Assembly (NCBI GenBank): GCA_028748685.1
Contig: JAJRDU010000243.1
Span: 1-34,188, forward strand
Direction: 5' to 3'
DNA from: Methylococcaceae bacterium
Lineage (GTDB): Bacteria; Pseudomonadota; Gammaproteobacteria; Methylococcales; Methylomonadaceae
Length of the DNA: 34,188 nucleotides
The notes beneath the pieces were generated by a model. The model saw nothing but the letters and a program-made list of their open reading frames with translations, searched no databases and had not been told where the DNA came from. The position numbers were made by a program, and so were the translations under genes. Below are positions 7,452-15,028 of the stretch, in pieces (position 1 is the stretch's first letter; each line of letters starts with the position of its first letter).

Positions 7452-8914
7452 TCGCCGTCTACCTGATTTTGCTTATTCCCTTGATCGGCATGGGCTTGCT
7501 GGCCCTGCTCGGCGACAGCCCCAAGGCCGGCCTGATCAATACCCGCTGCAACCTCTTGGCTTTGCTGGCCGCTATCTGGCTGGCCGTCGACGTACTCTGG
7601 AACGGCCCCCAGCTTTCCATCGGCCGGATGTTGTATATCGATTCCTTCAACGTCTATCTGGTGGCGCTGACCGCCTTCGTCGGATCGACGACTTCGATTT
7701 TCTCCGGCCCTTACATGCAGCACGAACGCGACATCGGCCGGCTCACCGCCGCGCGCCTGAAACTTTATTACTCCATGTACCAGGGCTTCATGCTGGCGAT
7801 GTATCTGGTATTGACCACCAACAACATGGGCGTGATGTGGGTATCCATGGAAGGCGCGACGCTGGCCACCGTGCTGCTGGTCAGCCTGTACCGCTCCCCG
7901 GAATCCGTGGAGGCGGCCTGGAAATACTTCATCCTCTGCGGCGTCGGTATCGCCCAGGCCCTGTTCGGTACGGTGCTTCTGTATTTCGCCGCCGAACAGA
8001 AGCTCGGCGTCGGTGGTGACGCGCTACTATGGACGGAGTTACACGAACACGCCGGCGTACTCGATCCCGCCATACTAGGTTTGGCCTTCGTGTTTCTGCT
8101 GGTGGGTTACGGCACCAAGATTGGCCTGGTGCCGCTGCATAACTGGCTGCCGGACGCGCATTCCGAAGGCCCGACACCGATGTCGGCTATACTCTCAGGG
8201 CTATTGCTGAATGATGCGCTATATGCGGTGGTGCGTTGCAAGATGCTGGTGGACGGCTCGCTCGGCACCCACATGGCGGGCTATCTGATGATGGGCTTCG
8301 GCCTGCTGTCGTTCCTGGTGGCCGCGCTGTTCCTGCATCGCCAGACCGACATCAAGCGCCTGTTCAGCTATTCATCGATCGAACACATGGGCCTGATGAC
8401 CTTCGCCTTCGGCGTCGGCAGCCCCTGGGCCACCTTCGCGGCGCTGTTCCACATGACCACCCATTCGCTGACCAAGTCGGCGATCTTCGTCACGGTCGGC
8501 CATGCCGCGCAACTGGCCGGCACCCAGCGCATGGACAAGATACGCGGCCTGATTTTGACCCAGCCCAACATAGGCTGGGGATTGCTGATCGGCACCGTCG
8601 CCATCGCCGGTTTCCCGCCCTTCGGCGTGTTCGCCAGCGAATTTCTGGTACTGGTCGCCACCATGCACGATTACCCTTGGCTGACGCCTTTCCTGCTGCT
8701 GGGCATAGGCCTGGCCTTCGCCGGCTTATTCCGTCATATACAAGCCATGGTTTACGGCGAGGTTCCGGAAGGCCAAAAACCGATCGAGGCCAATCTCTGG
8801 CCGGTGATGTTGCATCTGGCGCTAGTGTTGTGGCTCGGGCTTTCTATCCCAGGCTTCCTGGGTAACTGGTTCAATCAGGCCACGCAATTGATTTCCGGAG
8901 GCTTGCCGCAATGA
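7448..8914 (+). CDS. hyfF: Hydrogenase-4-like subunit F (antiporter-like)
   Basis: A 488-residue NuoM/N-like membrane subunit of the HyfF type. It has Glu135 in WVSMEGATLATVLL, Lys224 in GYGTKIGLVPLHNWLPDAHS, and the family sequence SEGPTPMSAILSGLLLNDAL, where HyfF proteins carry Asn-Asp at the place of the usual helix-8 lysine. The start is GTG at 7448 with a GAGGTGG ribosome-binding region at 7437-7443, and it overlaps the hyfE stop by three bases. The stop overlaps the hyfG ATG. Together with HyfB it gives the complex two ion-translocating antiporter-like modules; the third one of hydrogenase-4 (HyfD) is not in this operon. Confidence 0.9.
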   Translation: MIAVYLILLIPLIGMGLLALLGDSPKAGLINTRCNLLALLAAIWLAVDVLWNGPQLSIGRMLYIDSFNVYLVALTAFVGSTTSIFSGPYMQHERDIGRLTAARLKLYYSMYQGFMLAMYLVLTTNNMGVMWVSMEGATLATVLLVSLYRSPESVEAAWKYFILCGVGIAQALFGTVLLYFAAEQKLGVGGDALLWTELHEHAGVLDPAILGLAFVFLLVGYGTKIGLVPLHNWLPDAHSEGPTPMSAILSGLLLNDALYAVVRCKMLVDGSLGTHMAGYLMMGFGLLSFLVAALFLHRQTDIKRLFSYSSIEHMGLMTFAFGVGSPWATFAALFHMTTHSLTKSAIFVTVGHAAQLAGTQRMDKIRGLILTQPNIGWGLLIGTVAIAGFPPFGVFASEFLVLVATMHDYPWLTPFLLLGIGLAFAGLFRHIQAMVYGEVPEGQKPIEANLWPVMLHLALVLWLGLSIPGFLGNWFNQATQLISGGLPQ

Positions 8915-10503
8915 CGACTAGAGGTATCGATGGCTTCGGATTGCTGTGCGAAAAATTCGAGTCTCAGGGGGTAGCGACCCGCCTGTACCACCCCGACCAA
9001 ATACCGCCGGCCCGCCTGCTCGAAATCAACCCTGCCGGCTGGGGCAAGGCCGCCGAAACGGCTCAACTTCAGCAGTGGCGTTGGTGTGGTGTCTGGGCTG
9101 AAGATCTTGAAGCCGGGCTGACCGTCAACGCCTGTCTGGAACATCAGGGCATTTATCTGATTTTGCGTACCCATTTGCCAGACGGACAAAATAGCCTGCC
9201 TTCCCAGGCGCCGCATTACTGGGCGGCCGACCGGCCGGAGCGGAACATTCAAGACATGTTTGGCATTCGCTTTGAGGATCATCCCGATCCCAAACGTTGG
9301 GTCCGCCATCAGGCCTGGCCTGAAGACGTTTATCCCCTGCGCCGGGATTTTCCGGTGGCGGGACGCCAAACCGAGCCAACGCCACCGGATAGCACTTACC
9401 CATTCCTGAAGGCCCACGGCGCCAGCGTCTACGAAATCCCGGTCGGCCCGGTGCACGCCGGCATCATCGAACCAGGGCATTTTCGTTTTCAGGCCATAGG
9501 CGAAACCGTGTTGCATCTGGAAGAACGGCTGGGTTACGTACACAAGGGTGTCGAAAAAATCGCCGAAGGCCGCGATCCGTCGAGCTTGGCAAGGCTAGCT
9601 GGACGCGTATCCGGCGATACCACGGTAGGCCATGCCTGGGCCGCCTGCCTGGCGATGGAGCGCGCCGCCGGCATCGAAGCCCCGCCACGCGCGGCTTTCC
9701 TACGCGGCATCCTGGCGGAGCGGGAACGGGTCATCAACCATCTGTGGGACTTGGGCGCGTTGTGCAACGACGTAGGCTTTGCCTTCGGTTATTACCAGTT
9801 CGGCCGGCTACGGGAATTGTGGGTACGGGAAAATCAGGCCTGTTTCGGCCACCGACTGCTGATGGACAGGATCGTGCCGGGCGGTGTAGCCTGCGACCTC
9901 ACCCCGGATACGGCCAAGCGCATGCGGCAAGCCATTGTCGCGCTGCGTAAGGAACTGGACGAACTGATCACAATACTCGACGGCAACTCTTCATTGGAAG
10001 ACCGCTTTCTCGGGGCCGGTTTCTTGTCACCCGAACTGGCGAGTGCCCTGGGGGCGGTGGGCTTCGTCGGCCGCGCCAGCGGCCAGAGTTTCGATGTACG
10101 CAAGGATGTTCCCTACCCGCCTTACCAGCAGTTGAAGGTGCGTGTGCCAATGGAGGATCAGGGTGACGTCTCCTCGCGGTTCTGGGTCAGACACAAGGAA
10201 TTGCGCGCCTGCCTGCGTCTGCTGGAACAAATGCTGGACGGCATGCCGGCCGGAGAGCTTGTCGCCCCGTGGCTGATCCCCGACGCGGACTCGGAAGGTT
10301 TTGCGGCGGTGGAAGGCTGGCGCGGCGAGATTTTGTGCTTCGTCCGCTTCGGTACGGACAACACCATTGGCCGCTATTGGCCACGCGACCCCAGCGTCAT
10401 CAACTGGCCGGCGCTGGAAAAACTGACTCTTGGCAATATCGTGCCCGATTTTCCGGTCTGCAACAAGTCGGTCAACGCTTCCTATTCCGGCCACGATTTG
10501 TAA
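8911..10503 (+). CDS. hyfG: Hydrogenase-4-like large subunit lacking the NiFe site (NuoC-NuoD-like fusion)
   Basis: A 530-residue protein with the layout of HyfG/HycE: an N-terminal 30-kDa/NuoC-like domain (about 1-150, ending in ERNIQDMFGIRFEDHPD and PLRRDF) fused to a 49-kDa/NuoD-like large-subunit domain. In true NiFe hydrogenases the metal is held by RxCGxC near the start of the second domain and DPCxxC at the C-terminus. Here the first motif reads RVSGDT (232-237: Ser234 and Thr237 replace the cysteines). The second reads NASYSG (522-527: Ser524 and Gly527 replace them). The rest of the fold is well kept, and the C-terminus ends three residues after that motif, without the cleaved tail. 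So this is not an active hydrogenase; it resembles the catalytic-like subunit of Ehr (energy-converting hydrogenase-related) complexes. The ribosome-binding site is GGAGG at 8897-8901. Confidence 0.9.
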   Translation: MTTRGIDGFGLLCEKFESQGVATRLYHPDQIPPARLLEINPAGWGKAAETAQLQQWRWCGVWAEDLEAGLTVNACLEHQGIYLILRTHLPDGQNSLPSQAPHYWAADRPERNIQDMFGIRFEDHPDPKRWVRHQAWPEDVYPLRRDFPVAGRQTEPTPPDSTYPFLKAHGASVYEIPVGPVHAGIIEPGHFRFQAIGETVLHLEERLGYVHKGVEKIAEGRDPSSLARLAGRVSGDTTVGHAWAACLAMERAAGIEAPPRAAFLRGILAERERVINHLWDLGALCNDVGFAFGYYQFGRLRELWVRENQACFGHRLLMDRIVPGGVACDLTPDTAKRMRQAIVALRKELDELITILDGNSSLEDRFLGAGFLSPELASALGAVGFVGRASGQSFDVRKDVPYPPYQQLKVRVPMEDQGDVSSRFWVRHKELRACLRLLEQMLDGMPAGELVAPWLIPDADSEGFAAVEGWRGEILCFVRFGTDNTIGRYWPRDPSVINWPALEKLTLGNIVPDFPVCNKSVNASYSGHDL

Positions 10504-10514
10504 CGAGGGTAGCC

Positions 10515-11042
10515 ATGCTGCGACTTTACTTTAAGATTTTCAAAACCGGCATGCTCACCGAAAAACTGCCGAAAGCCAAGCCGGCCCACGAAGCCGATCA
10601 AGCCGTAGAACAAATAGGACACGCGCTGAAAACCGTAGTCGACAGACGTTTCCGCGGCAGTCTGGCGATTCGCCAGGTGGATGCCGGTTCCTGTAATGGT
10701 TGCGAGCTGGAAATTCATGCCCTCAACAACGTCTATTACGATATTGAGCGCTTCGGCGTGCATTTCGTCGCCTCGCCGCGCCACGCCGATGTATTGATGG
10801 TGACGGGTCCGGTTTCCCGGCATATGGAAGCGGCACTGCGCCATACCTACGAAGCCACCGCCGATCCGAAATGGGTGGTTGCGGTGGGCGATTGCGGAGT
10901 TTGCGGCGGTGAATTCGGCGTGTCCTATGCGAGTTGTGGCGCGGTCGGCAATGTGATCCCGGTCGATCTCACCATTCCCGGTTGTCCACCCACGCCCCAG
11001 GCCCTGTTACAAGGTTTATTGTCTCTTTGCGGCCGCAGTTGA
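10515..11042 (+). CDS. hyfI: Hydrogenase-4-like small subunit (NuoB-like, one 4Fe-4S cluster)
   Basis: A 175-residue iron-sulfur protein of the HyfI/HycG/NuoB family. The four ligands of the proximal [4Fe-4S] cluster are visible: Cys60 and Cys63 in DAGSCNGCELEI, Cys127 in VGDCGVCGGEF and Cys157 in IPGCPPTPQALLQG. An extra Cys130 follows Cys127. The ATG at 10515 is preceded by GAGGG at 10505-10509, and the N-terminal 45 residues match the HyfI extension. It is the last gene of the block; no HyfH/HyfA ferredoxin-type gene follows, so the electron path to or from this cluster is not visible here. It ends 35 bp before the convergent SulP2 gene. Confidence 0.9.
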   Translation: MLRLYFKIFKTGMLTEKLPKAKPAHEADQAVEQIGHALKTVVDRRFRGSLAIRQVDAGSCNGCELEIHALNNVYYDIERFGVHFVASPRHADVLMVTGPVSRHMEAALRHTYEATADPKWVVAVGDCGVCGGEFGVSYASCGAVGNVIPVDLTIPGCPPTPQALLQGLLSLCGRS

Positions 11043-11077
11043 GGAAGCGCTACCGGCCCCCTCTTAGTTTAGGACGG

Positions 11078-12637
11078 CTAATGACCGGACGATGGCGCGA
11101 TGCCCTCGACGCTGAAGCCTTGTATTTCAACCTTTATATTATTGTCCGGCGCCGACAGTAAAAAGTCGGCGATAGTCTCCAGGATATCCTGATCGATGAA
11201 CAGAGCCTTGTTACCGTCAATCAGCAATTCGCTATCCTCGGCAATGCTGCTCAGATGTTTGCGCAACAGGGCCTTATTCAAAAAGGATACGTCCTTATGC
11301 AAGCGCAATAAATAGTGCGAGCCATGCTGTGTCAGGGTCATGGCTTCGTGGAAGTTGGCGCGCAATACGAAGAAGATGCCCACGCCCATGCCGATCACGA
11401 TGCCTTCCAGCAAGTCGGTCAACAGAATGGCGATTACGGTGATTGCAAAGGGTAAAAACTGGTTCCAGCCTTTACGGTAAAACTCCACCAGTAACGAGGG
11501 TTTTGCCAACTTATAGCCGGTCTGCAGTAGAATCGCCGCCAGACAGGCGAGCGGGATCATGTTTAGGTATTCGGCAAAGAACAGCACACTGACCATCAGC
11601 AGCAAGCCGTGAAAAAAGCTGGACATCCGGGTCTGGCCGCCGGCATTGATATTGGCTGCGCTACGCACAATGACCGCGGTAATCGGCAAGCCACCCACCA
11701 TGCCGCTGATGATGTTGCCCAAGCCTTGAGCCTTGAGTTCCCGATTGGTCGGAGCAATGCGCTTGTGGGGATCCAGCTTGTCGACCGCCTCGATGCTCAG
11801 CAACGTTTCCAGACTGGCGATGATCGCCAGCGTCGCCGCGACGCTATACACCTTGGGATTAGTCAAATAGCTGAAATCCGGCAAGCGTAACTGGGCAACG
11901 AAATTAGCTGTAGAACCCAGTTCCGGTAGCGAAACCAGATGGTGTTGTTCAATTGCCCATTCCGGGGCAAACTGCAGCGACCAAAGGTTGTAAGCCACGC
12001 CCCAAATAACCGCAATCAAGGGCCCTGGAATCATCCGCACGAGACGCAGGCGGCGTAACAATCGGGTTTCCCAAAGGATCAGTATCAGCAAGGCCACGGC
12101 GCTGACCAGGGTTGCGCCCGGCGAAATACCGTTCAAGGCTTGCAATAACTCGGAAAAACTCGAACCGGCCGTTTCCTGCATGTAGCTCTCGTCGCCGACA
12201 TAGCTGGCATCGAAGCCTGTGGCATGCGGTGTCTGTTTGATGATCAAAATCAAGCCTATCGCCGCCAGCATGGCCTTGATCACCGCGACCGGGAAAAACG
12301 CACCTATCAATCCGGCTTTCAGAAAACCCAGCGCCATTTGCATAACACCGGCTATAACCAGGCTCAATAAAAATACGCTAAACCCCCCGAGCGCTTCGAC
12401 GCCATTGAATACGATCACAGTTAGACCGGCGGCCGGCCCGGAAACGCTGAGATGCGAACCGCTGGCCCAGGCGACGATAAGCCCGCCTATGATACCGGCA
12501 ATGATGCCCGAAAACAGCGGTGCGCCCGATGCCAGGGCGATACCCAGGCACAGTGGCAAGGCAACCAGAAAAACCACGATGCTGGCCGAAATATCCTTGC
12601 TCAGGTTACTCAAATAATAATGGACATGGGATTTCAT
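11078..12637 (-). CDS. SulP-family anion transporter paired with carbonic anhydrase (SulP2)
   Basis: A 519-residue SulP transporter, clearly diverged from the other two in this window. It has the family start SIVVFLVALPLCLGIALASG, the VSGPAAGLTVIVFNGVEALG segment, the conserved IASLETLLSIEAVDKLDPHK and the NREL...GLGNIISGMVGGLP regions. The C-terminal portion (about 430-519) looks like a short, degenerate STAS domain. It starts 25 bp downstream of the beta-carbonic anhydrase stop on the same strand, with an AGAGAG ribosome-binding sequence, so the two are almost certainly co-transcribed. Pairing or fusion of SulP with beta-carbonic anhydrase is a recurrent arrangement and points to bicarbonate as substrate. 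Direction and co-ion are unknown. Confidence 0.87.
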   Translation of the reverse strand: MKSHVHYYLSNLSKDISASIVVFLVALPLCLGIALASGAPLFSGIIAGIIGGLIVAWASGSHLSVSGPAAGLTVIVFNGVEALGGFSVFLLSLVIAGVMQMALGFLKAGLIGAFFPVAVIKAMLAAIGLILIIKQTPHATGFDASYVGDESYMQETAGSSFSELLQALNGISPGATLVSAVALLILILWETRLLRRLRLVRMIPGPLIAVIWGVAYNLWSLQFAPEWAIEQHHLVSLPELGSTANFVAQLRLPDFSYLTNPKVYSVAATLAIIASLETLLSIEAVDKLDPHKRIAPTNRELKAQGLGNIISGMVGGLPITAVIVRSAANINAGGQTRMSSFFHGLLLMVSVLFFAEYLNMIPLACLAAILLQTGYKLAKPSLLVEFYRKGWNQFLPFAITVIAILLTDLLEGIVIGMGVGIFFVLRANFHEAMTLTQHGSHYLLRLHKDVSFLNKALLRKHLSSIAEDSELLIDGNKALFIDQDILETIADFLLSAPDNNIKVEIQGFSVEGIAPSSGH

Positions 12638-12662
12638 TGATGCTCTCTAAACAGTTGAACGA

Positions 12663-13295
12663 CTAATCGGCGTATTGATAAATCGGATGGATCTGGGTGT
12701 TGTAATCCAGCTTGATCAACTCGTCGATCAAACCGTCGTTCAGACCATACACCCAGCCATGCAACGTAGGTTGGTGCTCGTGCTTCCAGGCCCACTGTAC
12801 GATGGAAGTATGGGCCAGGCGATAAACCTGTTCGATGATGTTCAGCTCGATCATGCGATCGATTTTTTTCGCCGGATCGATCGCTTCCAGTTCGTCCTGG
12901 TGCAGGCGATAGACATCCTTGATGTGCATCAGCCATTTGTTGGCGATGACCAGATTGGATTTCTGCGGCTGTAACGCCGCCTTGACGCCGCCGCAACCAT
13001 AATGTCCGCAGACGATGATGTGCTTGACCTTTAGCACCTCCACCGCGTATTGCAACACGCTCAGACAGTTGAAATCGGTGGTGATCACCTGATTGGCGAT
13101 GTTGCGATGCACGAATATCTCGCCCGGTTGAGCGTTGACCACGGTTTCCGCCGGTACCCGGCTATCGGCGCAGCCTATCCACAAGAATTCGGGCTTTTGC
13201 TCCTGGGCTAGTAGCTTGAAAAAACCTGGATCTTTTCTGCTGACCTCTTCCGACCAGGCTTTGTTTTCCAGTAGTAATTTTTCGGGCGTAAGCAT
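12663..13295 (-). CDS. can: Beta-class carbonic anhydrase (Can type)
   Basis: A 210-residue zinc enzyme interconverting CO2 and bicarbonate in the cytoplasm. It closely follows E. coli Can: DPGFF, FLWIGCADSRVPAE, FVHRNIANQV, NCLSVLQYAVEVL, CGHYGCGGV and HGWVYG are all present. With the ATG at 13295 the zinc ligands number Cys42, Asp44, His98 and Cys101, with Arg46 pairing to Asp44, identical to E. coli Can numbering. That start also has an AAGG ribosome-binding site at a proper distance. An ATG three codons upstream (13304) abuts that site and is less likely. The gene stands 161 bp downstream of the nuoM-like block on the same strand and leads into SulP2. It probably balances CO2 and bicarbonate delivered by the transporters, or serves CO2-dependent carboxylases. 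Confidence 0.93.
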   Translation of the reverse strand: MLTPEKLLLENKAWSEEVSRKDPGFFKLLAQEQKPEFLWIGCADSRVPAETVVNAQPGEIFVHRNIANQVITTDFNCLSVLQYAVEVLKVKHIIVCGHYGCGGVKAALQPQKSNLVIANKWLMHIKDVYRLHQDELEAIDPAKKIDRMIELNIIEQVYRLAHTSIVQWAWKHEHQPTLHGWVYGLNDGLIDELIKLDYNTQIHPIYQYAD

Positions 13296-13456
13296 AAAAC
13301 TCATCCTTCATTGGCTAGTTTAAAATCGTGTAGATACGCTTTCAGTCCCCGCGTTCAATGAAACCGCGCAAAGACATGGAATTGCTCCGGCGAAAATATA
13401 ACATCGAATCGAAACCTTTTACCAGTCGCCCGTGCAATTTCCTTTTTCCCACCTTG

Positions 13457-15028
13457 TCATTCCTCATGCCGATTAGTTTCCGCGCTTGCCAGGCGTTTCG
13501 AAACGACCGGTTGAGCCTGGGTAATCATAACCGTTGGTCGATGCATAGACTGCAACCAGGCGTTCAAGGTCCCTTCCTGCAGCGATAAAACCCATTGCGG
13601 ATAAACCCCTAGGACCACTACCAACAAAGCCGGCAAAATCAGCACCATCAGTTCCCTTGCACGTAAATCCTGAGCTTGAGCCACAGCGGCACAGGCGACG
13701 GGGCCCCAAAAACCGCGCCGAACGAAACCCAGCACATAGGCCGCACCCAGCACGGCGGCAAATAGCGCCACCAGCGCCAGCGACGGGTAGGCCCGCAGGG
13801 TGCCGATGAAGATCAATAATTCAGCCGGGAAACCGTTGGTCCCCGGTACGCCGATACCGGACAACGCGAACAAAAAGAACAGCACCGTCAAACGCGGCAT
13901 GGGTTTCGCCAAGCCGCCGAGATGCACCAGTTCATTGCTGCCCAGGCGCTGCTGTATCATCCCGGCTATCAGCATCAGGCTGCCGGCGACGAGGGTAAAA
14001 TTGAAAAGCTGCATGATCGCACCTTGGATGGCCTGCAGGTTGAAAGCCGAGATGCCGACGATGACCAGGCCGACATGGCTGATGCTGGAATAGGCCAAAA
14101 GGCGCCGCAGATTAGTTTGCCGCAAGGCAATCAGCGCGGCGTAGACCATGGTCACCGCGCCAATGATCGCCAATAGCCAGCGATGCTGCAGGGCCGCGTT
14201 CGGCGCCAGCGGTATCGCGAAACGCACGATGCCATAGACCCCCAGTTTCAAGCCCAGCAACAAGGCGCTGATCTGTGTCGGCGCCTCCATGGCCGTGGTC
14301 GGCAGCCAGCCATGAAACGGCACCAGCGGCGCTTTCACCGCAAACCCCATCATCAACAATAGAAATACCGTTGTTTGCATCGCATCGCTCATCGGCGTGG
14401 TCAGCAATATAGGCAAGCTGAGCACCAGTTCGTCGGGAATTCCGCCGCCGGCGTAGCGAGCATGATTGATCGCCAGCATGACGATCCCGAACAGCAGCGG
14501 TACGCCGCCGAACAACATGTACAGCGTATATTTCATCGCCGCATGCCGCCGTTCCGCGCCTATGCCCCACAGGCCTATCAGGAAGAACAATGGCGGCAGC
14601 GTCAACTCCCAGAACAGGAAGAACAACGCCATGTCCAGCGCGGTAAACACGCCGATGGTAACGCTTTCCAGCGCCAGCATCAGCGCCAGATGAAAACGGT
14701 TTAAGTGTTGCACCGTGTTCCAGCCGGCGAGCAAGGTCATCAGGGTCAGCAATGCCGTCATGGGCAGGAACAGAATGGAAATCCCGTCGACGCCGAGTTG
14801 GTAACGGATGTTCAGGCCGGGTATCCAGGAATAATCTTCCAGTAATTGAAAACCGGCATGATCCGGATTAAAGCCGACCAGCGCGGCGATCGTTATCGAC
14901 AGTTCCAGGCCGGCGACCAACAGCGTAAGCCGTTTGGCCCAACGTTGATCACGGACGAAAATCAGCGCCAGCGCGCCAACCAAGGGCCAGACCAGGCACA
15001 ACGATAAAAGCGGCAAGCTGTCATTCAT
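13457..15028 (-). CDS. NuoM-like antiporter-type membrane subunit (NuoM-like 1)
   Basis: A 523-residue polytopic protein of the NuoM/MrpD (proton_antipo_M) family. It keeps the ion-path residues Glu141 (FFLFWELTLPPLFFLIG) and Lys232 (GFAVKAPLVPFHGWLPTTAM), and a helix-8 lysine in LLLGLKLGVYGIVRF. It is the last gene of the nuoM3-dabA1-dabB1-nuoM2-nuoM1 block; its ATG lies inside the end of the preceding gene (8-base overlap), so it is translationally coupled. No other complex I genes are near, so it is not part of a normal NADH dehydrogenase operon. By context I infer that it is an accessory membrane subunit of the DAB pump or a partner of the Hyf-like complex. Confidence 0.85.
   Translation of the reverse strand: MNDSLPLLSLCLVWPLVGALALIFVRDQRWAKRLTLLVAGLELSITIAALVGFNPDHAGFQLLEDYSWIPGLNIRYQLGVDGISILFLPMTALLTLMTLLAGWNTVQHLNRFHLALMLALESVTIGVFTALDMALFFLFWELTLPPLFFLIGLWGIGAERRHAAMKYTLYMLFGGVPLLFGIVMLAINHARYAGGGIPDELVLSLPILLTTPMSDAMQTTVFLLLMMGFAVKAPLVPFHGWLPTTAMEAPTQISALLLGLKLGVYGIVRFAIPLAPNAALQHRWLLAIIGAVTMVYAALIALRQTNLRRLLAYSSISHVGLVIVGISAFNLQAIQGAIMQLFNFTLVAGSLMLIAGMIQQRLGSNELVHLGGLAKPMPRLTVLFFLFALSGIGVPGTNGFPAELLIFIGTLRAYPSLALVALFAAVLGAAYVLGFVRRGFWGPVACAAVAQAQDLRARELMVLILPALLVVVLGVYPQWVLSLQEGTLNAWLQSMHRPTVMITQAQPVVSKRLASAETNRHEE

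Noticed and set aside
10269-10514. Longer start for hyfI
   Set aside because: The extension lies in another frame inside hyfG; ATG 10515 has a GAGGG ribosome-binding site and gives the proper family N-terminus.
3720-11042. Formate hydrogenlyase or active hydrogenase 4
   Set aside because: Subunit homology fits, but the large subunit lacks all four NiFe ligands, no formate dehydrogenase or HyfA/HyfH gene is present, and no hydrogenase maturation gene is nearby.
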